A stretch of 46,894 bases of DNA, from contig CAZNOS010000002.1 in assembly GCA_964574775.1 (NCBI GenBank), forward strand, positions 1 through 46,894, read 5' to 3'. The notes below the pieces were generated by a model. It was not told the origin of the DNA, did no database searches, and saw only the letters and a program-made list of their open reading frames with translations. Positions 15,088 through 21,869 of this stretch are shown here, piece after piece. This stretch comes from CABMGO01 sp964574775. Its GTDB lineage: Archaea; Nanobdellota; Nanobdellia; Pacearchaeales; GW2011-AR1. The stretch's first letter is position 1. Each line of letters opens with the position of its first letter. The translations under genes were made by a program, and so were the position numbers.

Positions 15088-15507
15088 TTAAACATCCAAT
15101 ACAACCTGTATTTTCCAGGTGTTTTTTTCAGGATTTTGTTCTACTGACATTTCGTTATAAGTTACAGCTTTCACGTCGTTTGTAAATTTGTAATTTTCTG
15201 TTTTATCGCCAGTTATTGTGGCATTTAATTTGAATAGCTTTGGATCTATTTGTATATTTTTTATGTTGGAAAATAAGAAGTCTTCGGAGTCTAGGAGGAC
15301 TAAAAATTCTTCTAGGAACTTGTATAATAGATTTTCTAAGCTTGTTCCTTCGATTTGTATGTCTTTAGTTAGTTGTTCTAGAATTGTTATTTTGCCACAG
15401 ATTGATTCTTGTAGTGCTTTTGCGGATTCTATAAATGCGTTTTCGAGCGTGTCGGCTTCCGCTACAAACTTCACATCGGCTGTATGATCTAGAAAGTGAT
15501 AAGTCAT
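15088..15507 (-). CDS. Archease (RtcB activator)
   Basis: Archease promotes guanylylation and multiple turnover of the RtcB ligase. The family signature is clear: YHFLDHTADVKFVAEADTL at the start with the conserved HTAD metal site, ALQESICG, an LLYKFLEEFLVLLDSE helix, and the ending QVVLDV. Length 139 aa is normal. A TTTTAAA element about 30 nt upstream of the ATG at 15507 suggests an independent leaderless transcript. RtcB is encoded about 3.6 kb away on the same strand, not next to it; a short relic of the same C-terminus lies beside the rtcB unit. Confidence 0.93.
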   Translation of the reverse strand: MTYHFLDHTADVKFVAEADTLENAFIESAKALQESICGKITILEQLTKDIQIEGTSLENLLYKFLEEFLVLLDSEDFLFSNIKNIQIDPKLFKLNATITGDKTENYKFTNDVKAVTYNEMSVEQNPEKNTWKIQVVLDV

Positions 15508-15552
15508 TTGACGTAATTAGGTGTTATTTAGGGTTTAAAAGTGTTTGCTGGA

Positions 15553-16092
15553 TTAGATGATTTTCGCGGATAGTATCTTGACTTCTTGAAGTGGTCGGTC
15601 TTGATTATTTGTTTCTACTTTAGCTATTTTATCTACTACGTCCATTCCTTCAATTACATCTCCAAAGACAGGATGTTTTCCGTCAAGAAAGTTATTGTTT
15701 ACTAGATTTATGAAAAACTGAGAGCTCCCAGTGTTTGGTCCAGCGTTCGCCATCGCTAGTGTGCCTCTGTTATTTTTTTGTATTCCATTAAATTCGTCTT
15801 TGATTTTTGGTATTTTGGGGTCGCCGTAGCCAGTTCCAGTTGGGTCGCCACCCTGAATCATAAATCCGTCCATTACTCTATGGAATATTACTCCGTCGTA
15901 AACTCCTGTTTTTACTAGGTTTTCAAAATTTCCGGCAGTTATTGGTTGGTCTGCCCTTAGTAGAATCGTTATATTTCCATAATTTGTTTCTAGTAAAACT
16001 TTTGTTTCTTGGTCCATTGTAAAATAAATTGCGGTTGCGATTACTAAAGCAAAAACAATTCCTATGGTTATAAATGTTGTGTTCCTTTTCAT
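15553..16092 (-). CDS. Cyclophilin-type peptidyl-prolyl isomerase, membrane-anchored
   Basis: Catalyses cis-trans isomerisation at proline. The cyclophilin core (about residues 33-178) has IFHRVMDGFMIQGGDPTGTG with the catalytic Arg and Phe, GSSQFFINL, and FLDGKHPVFG, where Phe replaces the Trp of cyclosporin-sensitive human CypA. Residues 5-24 are a hydrophobic helix without a clear cleavage site, so the enzyme is probably anchored facing outside, where it could help fold secreted proteins. Own gene unit, separated by 45 nt from archease and 30 nt from the upstream glycosylase gene. Confidence 0.92.
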   Translation of the reverse strand: MKRNTTFITIGIVFALVIATAIYFTMDQETKVLLETNYGNITILLRADQPITAGNFENLVKTGVYDGVIFHRVMDGFMIQGGDPTGTGYGDPKIPKIKDEFNGIQKNNRGTLAMANAGPNTGSSQFFINLVNNNFLDGKHPVFGDVIEGMDVVDKIAKVETNNQDRPLQEVKILSAKII

Positions 16093-16122
16093 GTTTAAGA
16101 TAGTAATGTGGTGTTTTTAAAT

Positions 16123-16746
16123 TTATTTCAAAATCTTTCCAGTCTCAAGATACCAAAGATATAGGTCAAGCTCTGCAAGATTTAGATTGACTTTTTGACC
16201 CAGTTTTTCTAAAATTTTTTCAATTTCTAAATATTTTTTTGGCGTTATTGTTTTTGGTCGTTCGATTAAGTTTTCTCTTTCTAATAAATCAATTATATGA
16301 AAATCGATTATCGCTAAATCTTTGTAGCCGACGTTTCTTAAAAAATGAGAGGATTCTTTCATGCCGAGACCCTTTACGTTTTTTACGAGCCAGTCACGCA
16401 TTTCTACTCCGGATTTTTTAAAAACTAAGGAGCAAAGTTCGGTTTTACATTCTCGTGCTTCGACAATTCTTTCGGCTCTTTGCGGCCAAAATCTGTGACC
16501 AACCTCTTTTAGTTTTTTAGCGAGTTCTTCTTTTGGGATGATTTCGAAATCTCGTTCCATGTCTGATTGGATTCGGATACATTTTTCAGCTTGAAAGTTT
16601 GCAGTTAATAGACAGAAGCATAGTTCAGAGAAAACTTTGTCTTGTTTTGATTTTCCGTATTCTTCGAATTCCTTTATTCGATTGTCTACGACTTCTTTTA
16701 TTGGAGAGTTTTTCAATTTTTCAATTTGTTGGATGAGTGGTGACAT
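16123..16746 (-). CDS. 8-oxoguanine DNA glycosylase/lyase, Ogg2 type
   Basis: Removes 8-oxoguanine and nicks the abasic strand (base excision repair). HhH-GPD fold: the hairpin GLGMKESSHFLRNVGY contains the Schiff-base Lys (K130), and AIIDFHIIDLL carries the catalytic Asp (D148); both spacing and length (207 aa) match archaeal Ogg2 enzymes. ELCFCLLTANFQAEKC is the conserved early helix. A C-terminal Lys residue, typical of Ogg2 enzymes that recognise the base through the terminus, is present (GKILK). The gene stands between cyclophilin and a small membrane protein, without obvious operon partners. Confidence 0.88.
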   Translation of the reverse strand: MSPLIQQIEKLKNSPIKEVVDNRIKEFEEYGKSKQDKVFSELCFCLLTANFQAEKCIRIQSDMERDFEIIPKEELAKKLKEVGHRFWPQRAERIVEARECKTELCSLVFKKSGVEMRDWLVKNVKGLGMKESSHFLRNVGYKDLAIIDFHIIDLLERENLIERPKTITPKKYLEIEKILEKLGQKVNLNLAELDLYLWYLETGKILK

Positions 16747-16775
16747 ATATAGAGAAAGTATGGAATCTTTATTAA

Positions 16776-17042
16776 TTATTTGTTTTTCTTATTGGATAAT
16801 ATTTTTGGCGTGCATTTAACAACGTTCCAATAAAATATAAAATGTAATATTGTCAATACAATGAGTGCTATACCGAAATAATCGTGCATTAGGGACCACG
16901 TGTGTCTTTCTATTAAAAGAAATGTTTGCCCCGGAATTCCTTTAACGAAAGAAAATTTTAATATTAATCCAGATATGGCAGTGACTATAAATGAAATGGA
17001 AAGTAAAATGTCGCCTATTACTCTTAATTTTGGATTAATCAT
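16776..17042 (-). CDS. Small DUF4405-like membrane protein, candidate heme binder
   Basis: An 88-residue protein with two to three membrane helices (about 8-28 and 52-74). It has the pattern W-x-L-M-H-D-Y-F-G then thirteen residues between two histidines (H53 and H67), and an earlier His in ERHTW. H-x13-H on one helix is the classical arrangement for ligands of two b hemes, and DUF4405/cytochrome-b-like small proteins share it. This suggests electron transfer or heme sensing in the membrane, but is inference. The 61-aa protein at 37200-37385 has the same histidine spacing. Confidence 0.65.
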   Translation of the reverse strand: MINPKLRVIGDILLSISFIVTAISGLILKFSFVKGIPGQTFLLIERHTWSLMHDYFGIALIVLTILHFIFYWNVVKCTPKILSNKKNK

Positions 17043-17102
17043 TTATTTAGTATTGTTTTGTTGTTTTTAAATTGTTGGTAATAGTGTTAACTGTCGATAA
17101 AC

Positions 17103-17109
17103 TTTTAAG
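17103..17109 (+). promoter_or_regulatory. TATA box for Trm5-like gene
   Basis: TTTTAAG beginning 28 nt before the ATG at 17131, the standard leaderless spacing in this window. Confidence 0.6.
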
Positions 17110-17130
17110 TCGTGAAATTCTATTGTTTTT

Positions 17131-17952
17131 ATGAGAATACCACTAGACATTGTTGGAGATATAGCGATTTTGAAGTTTTCGAGATTGGTTCCGAGAATAT
17201 ATAAAAAATTTTATGCGTGGAGATTTTTGAAAAATAATAAGCATATAAAAGTTGTTTTGGAAAAGACGGCTGGTTTTTCTGGTGAGTTGAGGATACAAGA
17301 AACGAGATGGATTGCGGGAGAGAATAGAAAAGATACTGTTCATAGAGAAAATGATTGTTCGTTTTATTTGGATGTTGATGAAACCTATTTTTCACCGAGA
17401 TTAAGTCAGGATAGAAAAATTATGTGCGAGGATGTTTTAAAAACGATAAAACCAAAATCAAAAATATTGGTTATGTTTGCGGGCGTTTCTCCGTTGCCGA
17501 TTGTATTGGCGAAAACTCTTAAGAAAAATAATATCAAAGCGGAGATTATTTCTTCTGAGTTAAATAAGAAAGCTTGTGAATATGGTTCGAAAAACGTTAA
17601 AATGAATAAGGTTGAAGATTATGTAAAAATTGAGTGTGGTGATTCGAGAAAATTATGCGAAGAATTAATAACCCACAAGGGGTCAGCTCGAACTGCGAGC
17701 AGAAAATTTGATTTTATTTTTATGTTGAGGCCGAATCTTAAAGAAACTTTTTTAGATTCTGCGATGAAGGTGGCTCATAATGGAACGACGATTTATTATC
17801 ATGGATTTGGTGATGAAAAGGGTGTTAGTGACGAAATTTTGAGAGATGTGAAGTTGGCGAAACGAAAGATTTCAAAATTGGAAGTTAGGAAGGCGGGAGA
17901 TATCGGTATCAGAAAAAATAGGTTTAGTGTTAAGTTCGTTGTTAAGAATTAA
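17131..17952 (+). CDS. Trm5/TYW2-like class I methyltransferase with altered active-site loop
   Basis: Related to Trm5 (tRNA m1G37) and TYW2. Shared features are a DIVGDIAILKF D1-like start, HRENDCSFYLDVDETYFSPRLSQDR, an AdoMet motif VMFAGVSPLPIVLAK, ELNKKACEYGSKNVKMN and the end of the fold with IYYHGFG. In the motif where Trm5 normally has NLPxxxxxFLD the sequence is MLRPNLKETFLD, so the Asn-Leu-Pro element is changed. About nine extra residues (THKGSARTAS) precede it, encoded by a GC-rich inverted repeat. It may be a Trm5 with relaxed motif or a divergent relative with another substrate. Length 273 aa is short for full Trm5. Confidence 0.75.
   Translation: MRIPLDIVGDIAILKFSRLVPRIYKKFYAWRFLKNNKHIKVVLEKTAGFSGELRIQETRWIAGENRKDTVHRENDCSFYLDVDETYFSPRLSQDRKIMCEDVLKTIKPKSKILVMFAGVSPLPIVLAKTLKKNNIKAEIISSELNKKACEYGSKNVKMNKVEDYVKIECGDSRKLCEELITHKGSARTASRKFDFIFMLRPNLKETFLDSAMKVAHNGTTIYYHGFGDEKGVSDEILRDVKLAKRKISKLEVRKAGDIGIRKNRFSVKFVVKN
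17689..17703. repeat. Inverted repeat inside Trm5-like gene
   Basis: GCTCG-AACTG-CGAGC within a GC-rich island that encodes the extra THKGSARTAS residues. The surrounding words GTCAGC and TGCGAGCAGAAA also occur in the structured leader at 6660-6678, so this may be a small dispersed palindromic element. Confidence 0.4.
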
Positions 17953-17969
17953 TGTTTGTTTGGTATTTT

Positions 17970-18350
17970 TTACCTAGTTATTATGACGCTTTCTGGGGCT
18001 GTTGTTCGTGTGTGTATGGTATAACAAGGTTTCCAAAATTGATTTGTGTCAGATTTGTCCGTGTAGGGCGTAAAGACGTGTCTTGTTCCGTCAGTCGTTG
18101 TACCAATTAGTCTTCTATTGTCTGGAATCTCAGATGTGAAAATATTTGGCTCTTCTGTTGTTTGCTGTAGTGTTTTAATTTGATAAAAGCCTTGAACTCG
18201 TTGTTCTATTGTTCTTATTTCTGCTGCGCATAATCTAGTTTGCTTTTCTGATTCTAGTCTTTCTCCCATCTTAAATACAGATGCTAATGATACAATGTAT
18301 AAAGCTGCTGCAAGAATTATATTTGTTGTGATTTCTTTATTGATGCCCAT
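17970..18350 (-). CDS. Small membrane-anchored protein, 126 aa, in TrmB cassette
   Basis: No family recognised. An N-terminal membrane helix (about 8-28, ITTNIILAAALYIVSLASVF) is followed by a charged, coiled-coil-like stretch (ERLESEKQTRLCAAEIRTIEQRV) and a soluble beta-like tail with one further Cys (FWKPCYTI). It starts one base after the stop of the 90-aa gene, so the two are cotranscribed. It is last in a four-gene set headed by an 84-aa protein and a TrmB-type regulator. The shared design of both small proteins (membrane helix plus coiled coil) suggests that they interact in the membrane. Confidence 0.55.
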   Translation of the reverse strand: MGINKEITTNIILAAALYIVSLASVFKMGERLESEKQTRLCAAEIRTIEQRVQGFYQIKTLQQTTEEPNIFTSEIPDNRRLIGTTTDGTRHVFTPYTDKSDTNQFWKPCYTIHTRTTAPESVIITR

Positions 18351-18351
18351 T

Positions 18352-18624
18352 TTAGTCAGCCTCCCAAACTACATTTTCTAAAGAATTTGTGGATGGTGTT
18401 TTTGCCGGGGTGTTTGTTGGTGTATAATATGGTCTGTTAGTAATACCATAAAGTGTTTCTTGTAGTGAAATAATATTAGATTCGCAATTCATAACTCTTG
18501 ACTTAAGTTCTTCATTCTCACTGGATAACCCACCAATGATTTCATAGGCGCCCCAAAGAAAAATTGTTGAGAAAAAAGTAACGAATTTATGCATTCCAGA
18601 GTGTGTGTGATTACTGTTTGTCAT
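18352..18624 (-). CDS. Small membrane protein with coiled coil, 90 aa
   Basis: Unrecognised. Polar, His-containing N-terminus (NSNHTHSGMHK), a membrane helix at about 13-31 (FVTFFSTIFLWGAYEIIGG), a coiled-coil segment (SSENEELKSRVMNCESNIISLQETL) and a Thr/Pro-rich tail (PTNTPAKTPSTNS), typical of a flexible extracytoplasmic linker. The stop falls one base before the ATG of the next small membrane protein, and its start is one base after the TrmB gene's stop. Likely a subunit of a small membrane complex under control of that regulator; function unknown. Confidence 0.55.
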   Translation of the reverse strand: MTNSNHTHSGMHKFVTFFSTIFLWGAYEIIGGLSSENEELKSRVMNCESNIISLQETLYGITNRPYYTPTNTPAKTPSTNSLENVVWEAD

Positions 18625-18625
18625 T

Positions 18626-19408
18626 TTAGTCTTTCCAAGCTAACTCGAATAGATATGCTAAAGAATTTGTAAAATATTCAGAGTTTATCCAGAAACCATA
18701 ATCGTAGTCTTCGTGTACGTTTGTTGGTTTTAGTGTGAATATTAATTCTTTTCTATCTGCAATCATAAATCTTGCGTTGATGTGTTTTGATTTGATTGTT
18801 GTTCCAAATCTCTTGGATATTTTTCTAGCTTCGATTTCATCATCGGAAACAATAACTTTTATGTCAACGTTTCTTTTCTTTAGTTTATCGAAAACTTCTG
18901 AGAACATTTTTTGTTTAGACATTAATTCGTATGAGGAAGTAGCTAGATATACGCTGTTTTCTGCGGATTCCATTGTGTCTCTTAGTTGAGAATAAAGATT
19001 TGATCTTCCTTTGATTGAAGTTGAAAGTTCATGATTTTTCATTGGTTCTATGCCAGTGTCGTGTAAATTTTGTAATTCTTCGTATTCTTTTGAATCTTTT
19101 AATTGAGAAAGAACTTCTACTTTTTCTTCTGCGTATTTCATTGTGTTGTTCTTTAATTTTTCAATAACAACAGACGGTTTAACTGCTAAATATTTTACAG
19201 GTTTGCCTAATTTTTCAATTGCGAATCCACGTTTTTCTAAAGATTCTAAAACGTCGTATGTTCTTGATCTTGGAACGCCAGAAACTTCTGCGATTTCTCC
19301 AGCGGATGAAATTCCTCTAGAAAGTAATGCTAACCAAACTTTAGTTTCATAAATATTTAAGTCGAAATATCCTTTTACTTTTTTTACTAATTCTGGTTTG
19401 TTTATCAT
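18626..19408 (-). CDS. TrmB-family transcriptional regulator
   Basis: N-terminal winged helix (residues about 10-85) with the TrmB signature ETKVWLALLSRGISSAGEIAEVSGVPRSRTYDVLESLEKRGF. A coiled-coil spacer follows (about 90-120), then a PLD-like effector domain (about 135-260) with FMIADRKELIFTL and a C-terminal FELAWKD. TrmB proteins sense sugars or other ligands. The 84-aa gene upstream overlaps its start (19405-19408) and two small membrane-protein genes follow immediately, so this regulator sits inside its own probable operon. An inverted repeat before the first gene (19709-19730) is a candidate operator. Confidence 0.88.
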   Translation of the reverse strand: MINKPELVKKVKGYFDLNIYETKVWLALLSRGISSAGEIAEVSGVPRSRTYDVLESLEKRGFAIEKLGKPVKYLAVKPSVVIEKLKNNTMKYAEEKVEVLSQLKDSKEYEELQNLHDTGIEPMKNHELSTSIKGRSNLYSQLRDTMESAENSVYLATSSYELMSKQKMFSEVFDKLKKRNVDIKVIVSDDEIEARKISKRFGTTIKSKHINARFMIADRKELIFTLKPTNVHEDYDYGFWINSEYFTNSLAYLFELAWKD

Positions 19409-19659
19409 AGTGATTGTGCTCCTGTTTTTCTTGGTTTAAAATGAAATATGTGCATTGCAGTTGACAGATCTACTACTAAAATATTTTTGTCATTTATATG
19501 AGCTTTTGGAACTTCGTCCATGGCATGATATGATCCTATTAAACTTACTTCTTTTCCTGGAGTTCCTCTAAGTGCAACTATACTAGAGCTTCTACCATAA
19601 GATGGCATATTATCGTCGTATAATGCAACTGTTCTTTCTGCTTCGTGTGATTTTATCAT
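19405..19659 (-). CDS. Hypothetical protein, 84 aa, first gene of TrmB cassette
   Basis: No family recognised. Soluble, beta-rich small protein with the phrase KNILVVDLSTAMHIFHFKPRK near the end and a Gly/Ser-rich start (NMPSYGRSSSIVALRGTPGK). There are no cysteines and no membrane helix. It overlaps the TrmB start by 4 nt, which argues for coupled translation. A TATA-like element (minus-strand TTTATAAA, about 19687-19697) sits about 30 nt upstream of the ATG, so it heads the transcript. It could supply a ligand-binding or partner function for the regulator, which is a guess. Confidence 0.55.
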   Translation of the reverse strand: MIKSHEAERTVALYDDNMPSYGRSSSIVALRGTPGKEVSLIGSYHAMDEVPKAHINDKNILVVDLSTAMHIFHFKPRKTGAQSL

Positions 19660-19708
19660 TTTGTTGTTACTCAGTGAGACAATATGGGTTTATAAATCTT
19701 TCGGATTT

Positions 19709-19730
19709 GTTGTCTTTCGGAAGTGACAAC
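19709..19730. promoter_or_regulatory. Inverted repeat between divergent promoters
   Basis: GTTGTC-N10-GACAAC, with an inner TTC-G-GAA symmetry. It lies between the TATA element of the minus-strand TrmB cassette (about 19687-19697) and that of the plus-strand LSm-like gene (19742-19749). Position and symmetry suit an operator acting on both promoters; the nearby TrmB regulator is the obvious candidate ligand. Confidence 0.55.
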
Positions 19731-19741
19731 TAAAAGAAAGG

Positions 19742-19749
19742 TTTAAAAG
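19742..19749 (+). promoter_or_regulatory. TATA box for LSm-like gene
   Basis: TTTAAAAG beginning 29 nt before the ATG at 19771, consistent with leaderless transcription. Confidence 0.6.
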
Positions 19750-19770
19750 GTTTGAAAATGTGTTTTATTT

Positions 19771-20106
19771 ATGGCAGATGAAGAACGTAATAATGAACAA
19801 CATACTTTTGGTATGTCTCGAAAACCTAATTGGTATGCTAATCATAAAGGTAGTCCAGTGAGTCTTACTTTGCAGGGTGGCGTGGTGCGTGGTGGAGTTA
19901 TTCACGATGTAGATTTGAACGACGGAAAGGTTGTGTTAAATCCATATATGGGAAAGATTTTTTCTAATGGTCGAGAATTAGAGGCTCTAGTTCCGTGCGA
20001 TGAAAGGATTTTAATTTCAAGCATAGTTTCCGAGAGGATTCATTTGGAGGGGCATTTTGAAGGATATCTTGCTATGGTTAATCCAGAACCATTCATTAGT
20101 TCTTAG
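19771..20106 (+). CDS. Possible divergent LSm (Sm-fold) protein, 111 aa
   Basis: Residues 27-57 (SPVSLTLQGGVVRGGVIHDVD then VVLN) follow the Sm1 pattern of a strand, Gly, strand, Gly and an Asp with hydrophobic spacing. Residues 80-90 (ILISSIVSERI) resemble Sm2, with a variable loop in between. Sm-fold proteins form rings that bind U-rich RNA. The N-terminal 25 residues are polar with RKPNWYAN and the C-terminus adds about 20 residues. No strong invariant RNA-binding Arg-Gly is seen (it reads SS instead of RG), so the call is fold-level only. It has its own promoter facing the TrmB cassette. Confidence 0.4.
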   Translation: MADEERNNEQHTFGMSRKPNWYANHKGSPVSLTLQGGVVRGGVIHDVDLNDGKVVLNPYMGKIFSNGRELEALVPCDERILISSIVSERIHLEGHFEGYLAMVNPEPFISS

Positions 20107-20126
20107 ATGGTTTTTTCTACTATTAT

Positions 20127-21041
20127 TTATATCAATCTAGTTAACCACCAAATTGCTAATCCGATAAATATTCCCGTCGTTATGAATGGCATCGCGGGAT
20201 AGAATTTTCTTTTTTCTGAGAATATTAAAAGATACAAAAGTCCTGCGAATGCGCCGAATATTATTGCGATAGCTGGAGCAAGTCCGTATGCTAACATGAA
20301 AACTCCTGCAGTTATTATCGGGAAAACGATATCTCCGCCACCGAGAATTGCCATAGATATTTTAATTCCCTTTTTTCTTATTTCTTTTTCTGGAATATTT
20401 TTATTTTTGTATTTTAATTTTAATAATTGAATTTTCTTTTTCATTTCTTTCGGCATATAAGGTATTAAAAATCCACCGAATATTTTTAGTTCGTTCATTT
20501 GGAACTTTGCCATTTTTTGCATTATTCCAGAATGCCAGACTGCCCAAATATCGTATATTGAAATTATAATTAGTAAAATAATTGCATATATCGGAGTTAA
20601 GATCGGAACGAATATAGCAGCGATTCCTGGGTAAATTAAAAGCTCAGTTCCGTTGTGAATAATCATCGAAGGTCTGAATAGTTTTAGTATTCCCAATATT
20701 ATTGCTATCGCCAATGGAACTATGTATGCTGTGATTCCAAACCAATTCTTAAAAATTGCCGTTAGTGAAACAGATATTGCTAAAATTACAACAAGAACAA
20801 ACCAAATTCTCATAAACCACTTCAGCTTATATTTTGTTATAAGAACAACAATTAAAATTGCTATTATAAAAGAACTAATTATCTGATAAAAGTAAAATGC
20901 CGGACTTTGTTGAATTTCTGTGCTTGGATTTGCGGATAAAAATGGCGGGACAGAGTCTAAAGAAATAATGTAGAGTCCAATAAATTGAGCAACTAAAAAC
21001 ATACAGAGAATTATTACTGTAATTGTCACCTTGTGTTTCAT
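20127..21041 (-). CDS. Presenilin/signal-peptide-peptidase family intramembrane aspartyl protease
   Basis: GxGD protease of family A22, which cleaves within membrane helices, for instance remnant signal peptides. About nine membrane helices. Catalytic residues are D164 in IYDIWAVW and D237 in LGGGDIVFP, and PAMP (282-285) replaces the usual PAL motif of the ninth helix. A basic loop (about 198-226) separates the two catalytic helices as in archaeal homologues such as that of Methanoculleus. Its TATA element, CTTTAAAAA on the minus strand, lies about 30 nt before the ATG. Both catalytic aspartates are present, so it should be active. Confidence 0.9.
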   Translation of the reverse strand: MKHKVTITVIILCMFLVAQFIGLYIISLDSVPPFLSANPSTEIQQSPAFYFYQIISSFIIAILIVVLITKYKLKWFMRIWFVLVVILAISVSLTAIFKNWFGITAYIVPLAIAIILGILKLFRPSMIIHNGTELLIYPGIAAIFVPILTPIYAIILLIIISIYDIWAVWHSGIMQKMAKFQMNELKIFGGFLIPYMPKEMKKKIQLLKLKYKNKNIPEKEIRKKGIKISMAILGGGDIVFPIITAGVFMLAYGLAPAIAIIFGAFAGLLYLLIFSEKRKFYPAMPFITTGIFIGLAIWWLTRLI

Positions 21042-21130
21042 TTTTATATTAGAGTAATTGGGTTTTTAAAGGATTGGAAAAAATTGAAGAATTTTTTTTC
21101 TGCGTATTGTGTAACTTATAAGTGGTAATG

Positions 21131-21138
21131 TTTATAAA
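21131..21138 (+). promoter_or_regulatory. TATA box for gene at 21160
   Basis: TTTATAAA beginning 29 nt before the ATG. A palindrome ACTTATAAGT lies just upstream (about 21112-21121) in the divergent spacer with the presenilin-type gene. Confidence 0.6.
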
Positions 21139-21159
21139 CTCAAAAAATCTCTTTCCGAC

Positions 21160-21828
21160 ATGGAACAAATAGGTTGGGATTTTACAAATGAGAGAGTAGG
21201 TGGTAAGAATGTCTTTGTATTTAGAGATACAAATCATACAGACGAAGGAATACAAGATAGAATTTATGACGAAGTTTACGCTAAGATTCAGCAAAAAAAG
21301 TTTGGTACATTATTTGTCGAGAGTTGGAGCGGAGATTATACTCTGTATCCTCGTTCGTGGTCTGAACAGCATTTAAGGAATATGGCTATGCAGAATAGTG
21401 GCAGATGCTTGGGGGCTCATGAGTTGTTGAATTTTAAACGTGCTTCAGATGCTCAGTTGGGTAGGATTAAAATTTATGGGGTAGATCAGGAAGAGATATT
21501 CGAAAAGCATAGGGATGTGTTAAGGTTATATGTGCAGTTGGCATCAATGTGTAATGGGAGAGTTGGTGATGAAGAGCGTGCTGAATTTGATGCATTAAAC
21601 AAAAGATGTTTGGCCCTATGTAAAAGAAGAAGTTTGTGGGCTGCAGAATCTGCGGTTAATCAAATGGATTTGTGGGGATTAAAAAGTGCGGGGTTAGTTT
21701 TTGGTGATGCACACTATGATGTAATAGCGGATCATCTTAGGCGTAGAGGTGTCGGAGTTGTTTCTTATTTTCCTGGAAGGGTAGAATATGGGTTGACAGA
21801 AATTGTAGAATATTTTTTAAGAAAATAG
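21160..21828 (+). CDS. Possible TraB/ChaN/EreA-superfamily protein
   Basis: The order of short motifs recalls the erythromycin esterase/ChaN/TraB-Tiki fold: an early strand then DTNH (23-26), a hydrophobic strand ending VES (53-55), GVDQEE (107-112) and a late GDAHYD (182-187) followed by a helix and VSYFP. In that superfamily conserved His and Glu residues form a hydrolase-like or metal site. There is no signal peptide or membrane helix, so a cytoplasmic role is expected. Cys-rich helices (about 130-155) are unusual. No specific family is assigned; the fold proposal rests on motif order only. Confidence 0.4.
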   Translation: MEQIGWDFTNERVGGKNVFVFRDTNHTDEGIQDRIYDEVYAKIQQKKFGTLFVESWSGDYTLYPRSWSEQHLRNMAMQNSGRCLGAHELLNFKRASDAQLGRIKIYGVDQEEIFEKHRDVLRLYVQLASMCNGRVGDEERAEFDALNKRCLALCKRRSLWAAESAVNQMDLWGLKSAGLVFGDAHYDVIADHLRRRGVGVVSYFPGRVEYGLTEIVEYFLRK

Positions 21829-21869
21829 TTTTTCTTTAATTCGGTAATTAAAAAAGTTTTTTTGTATTC

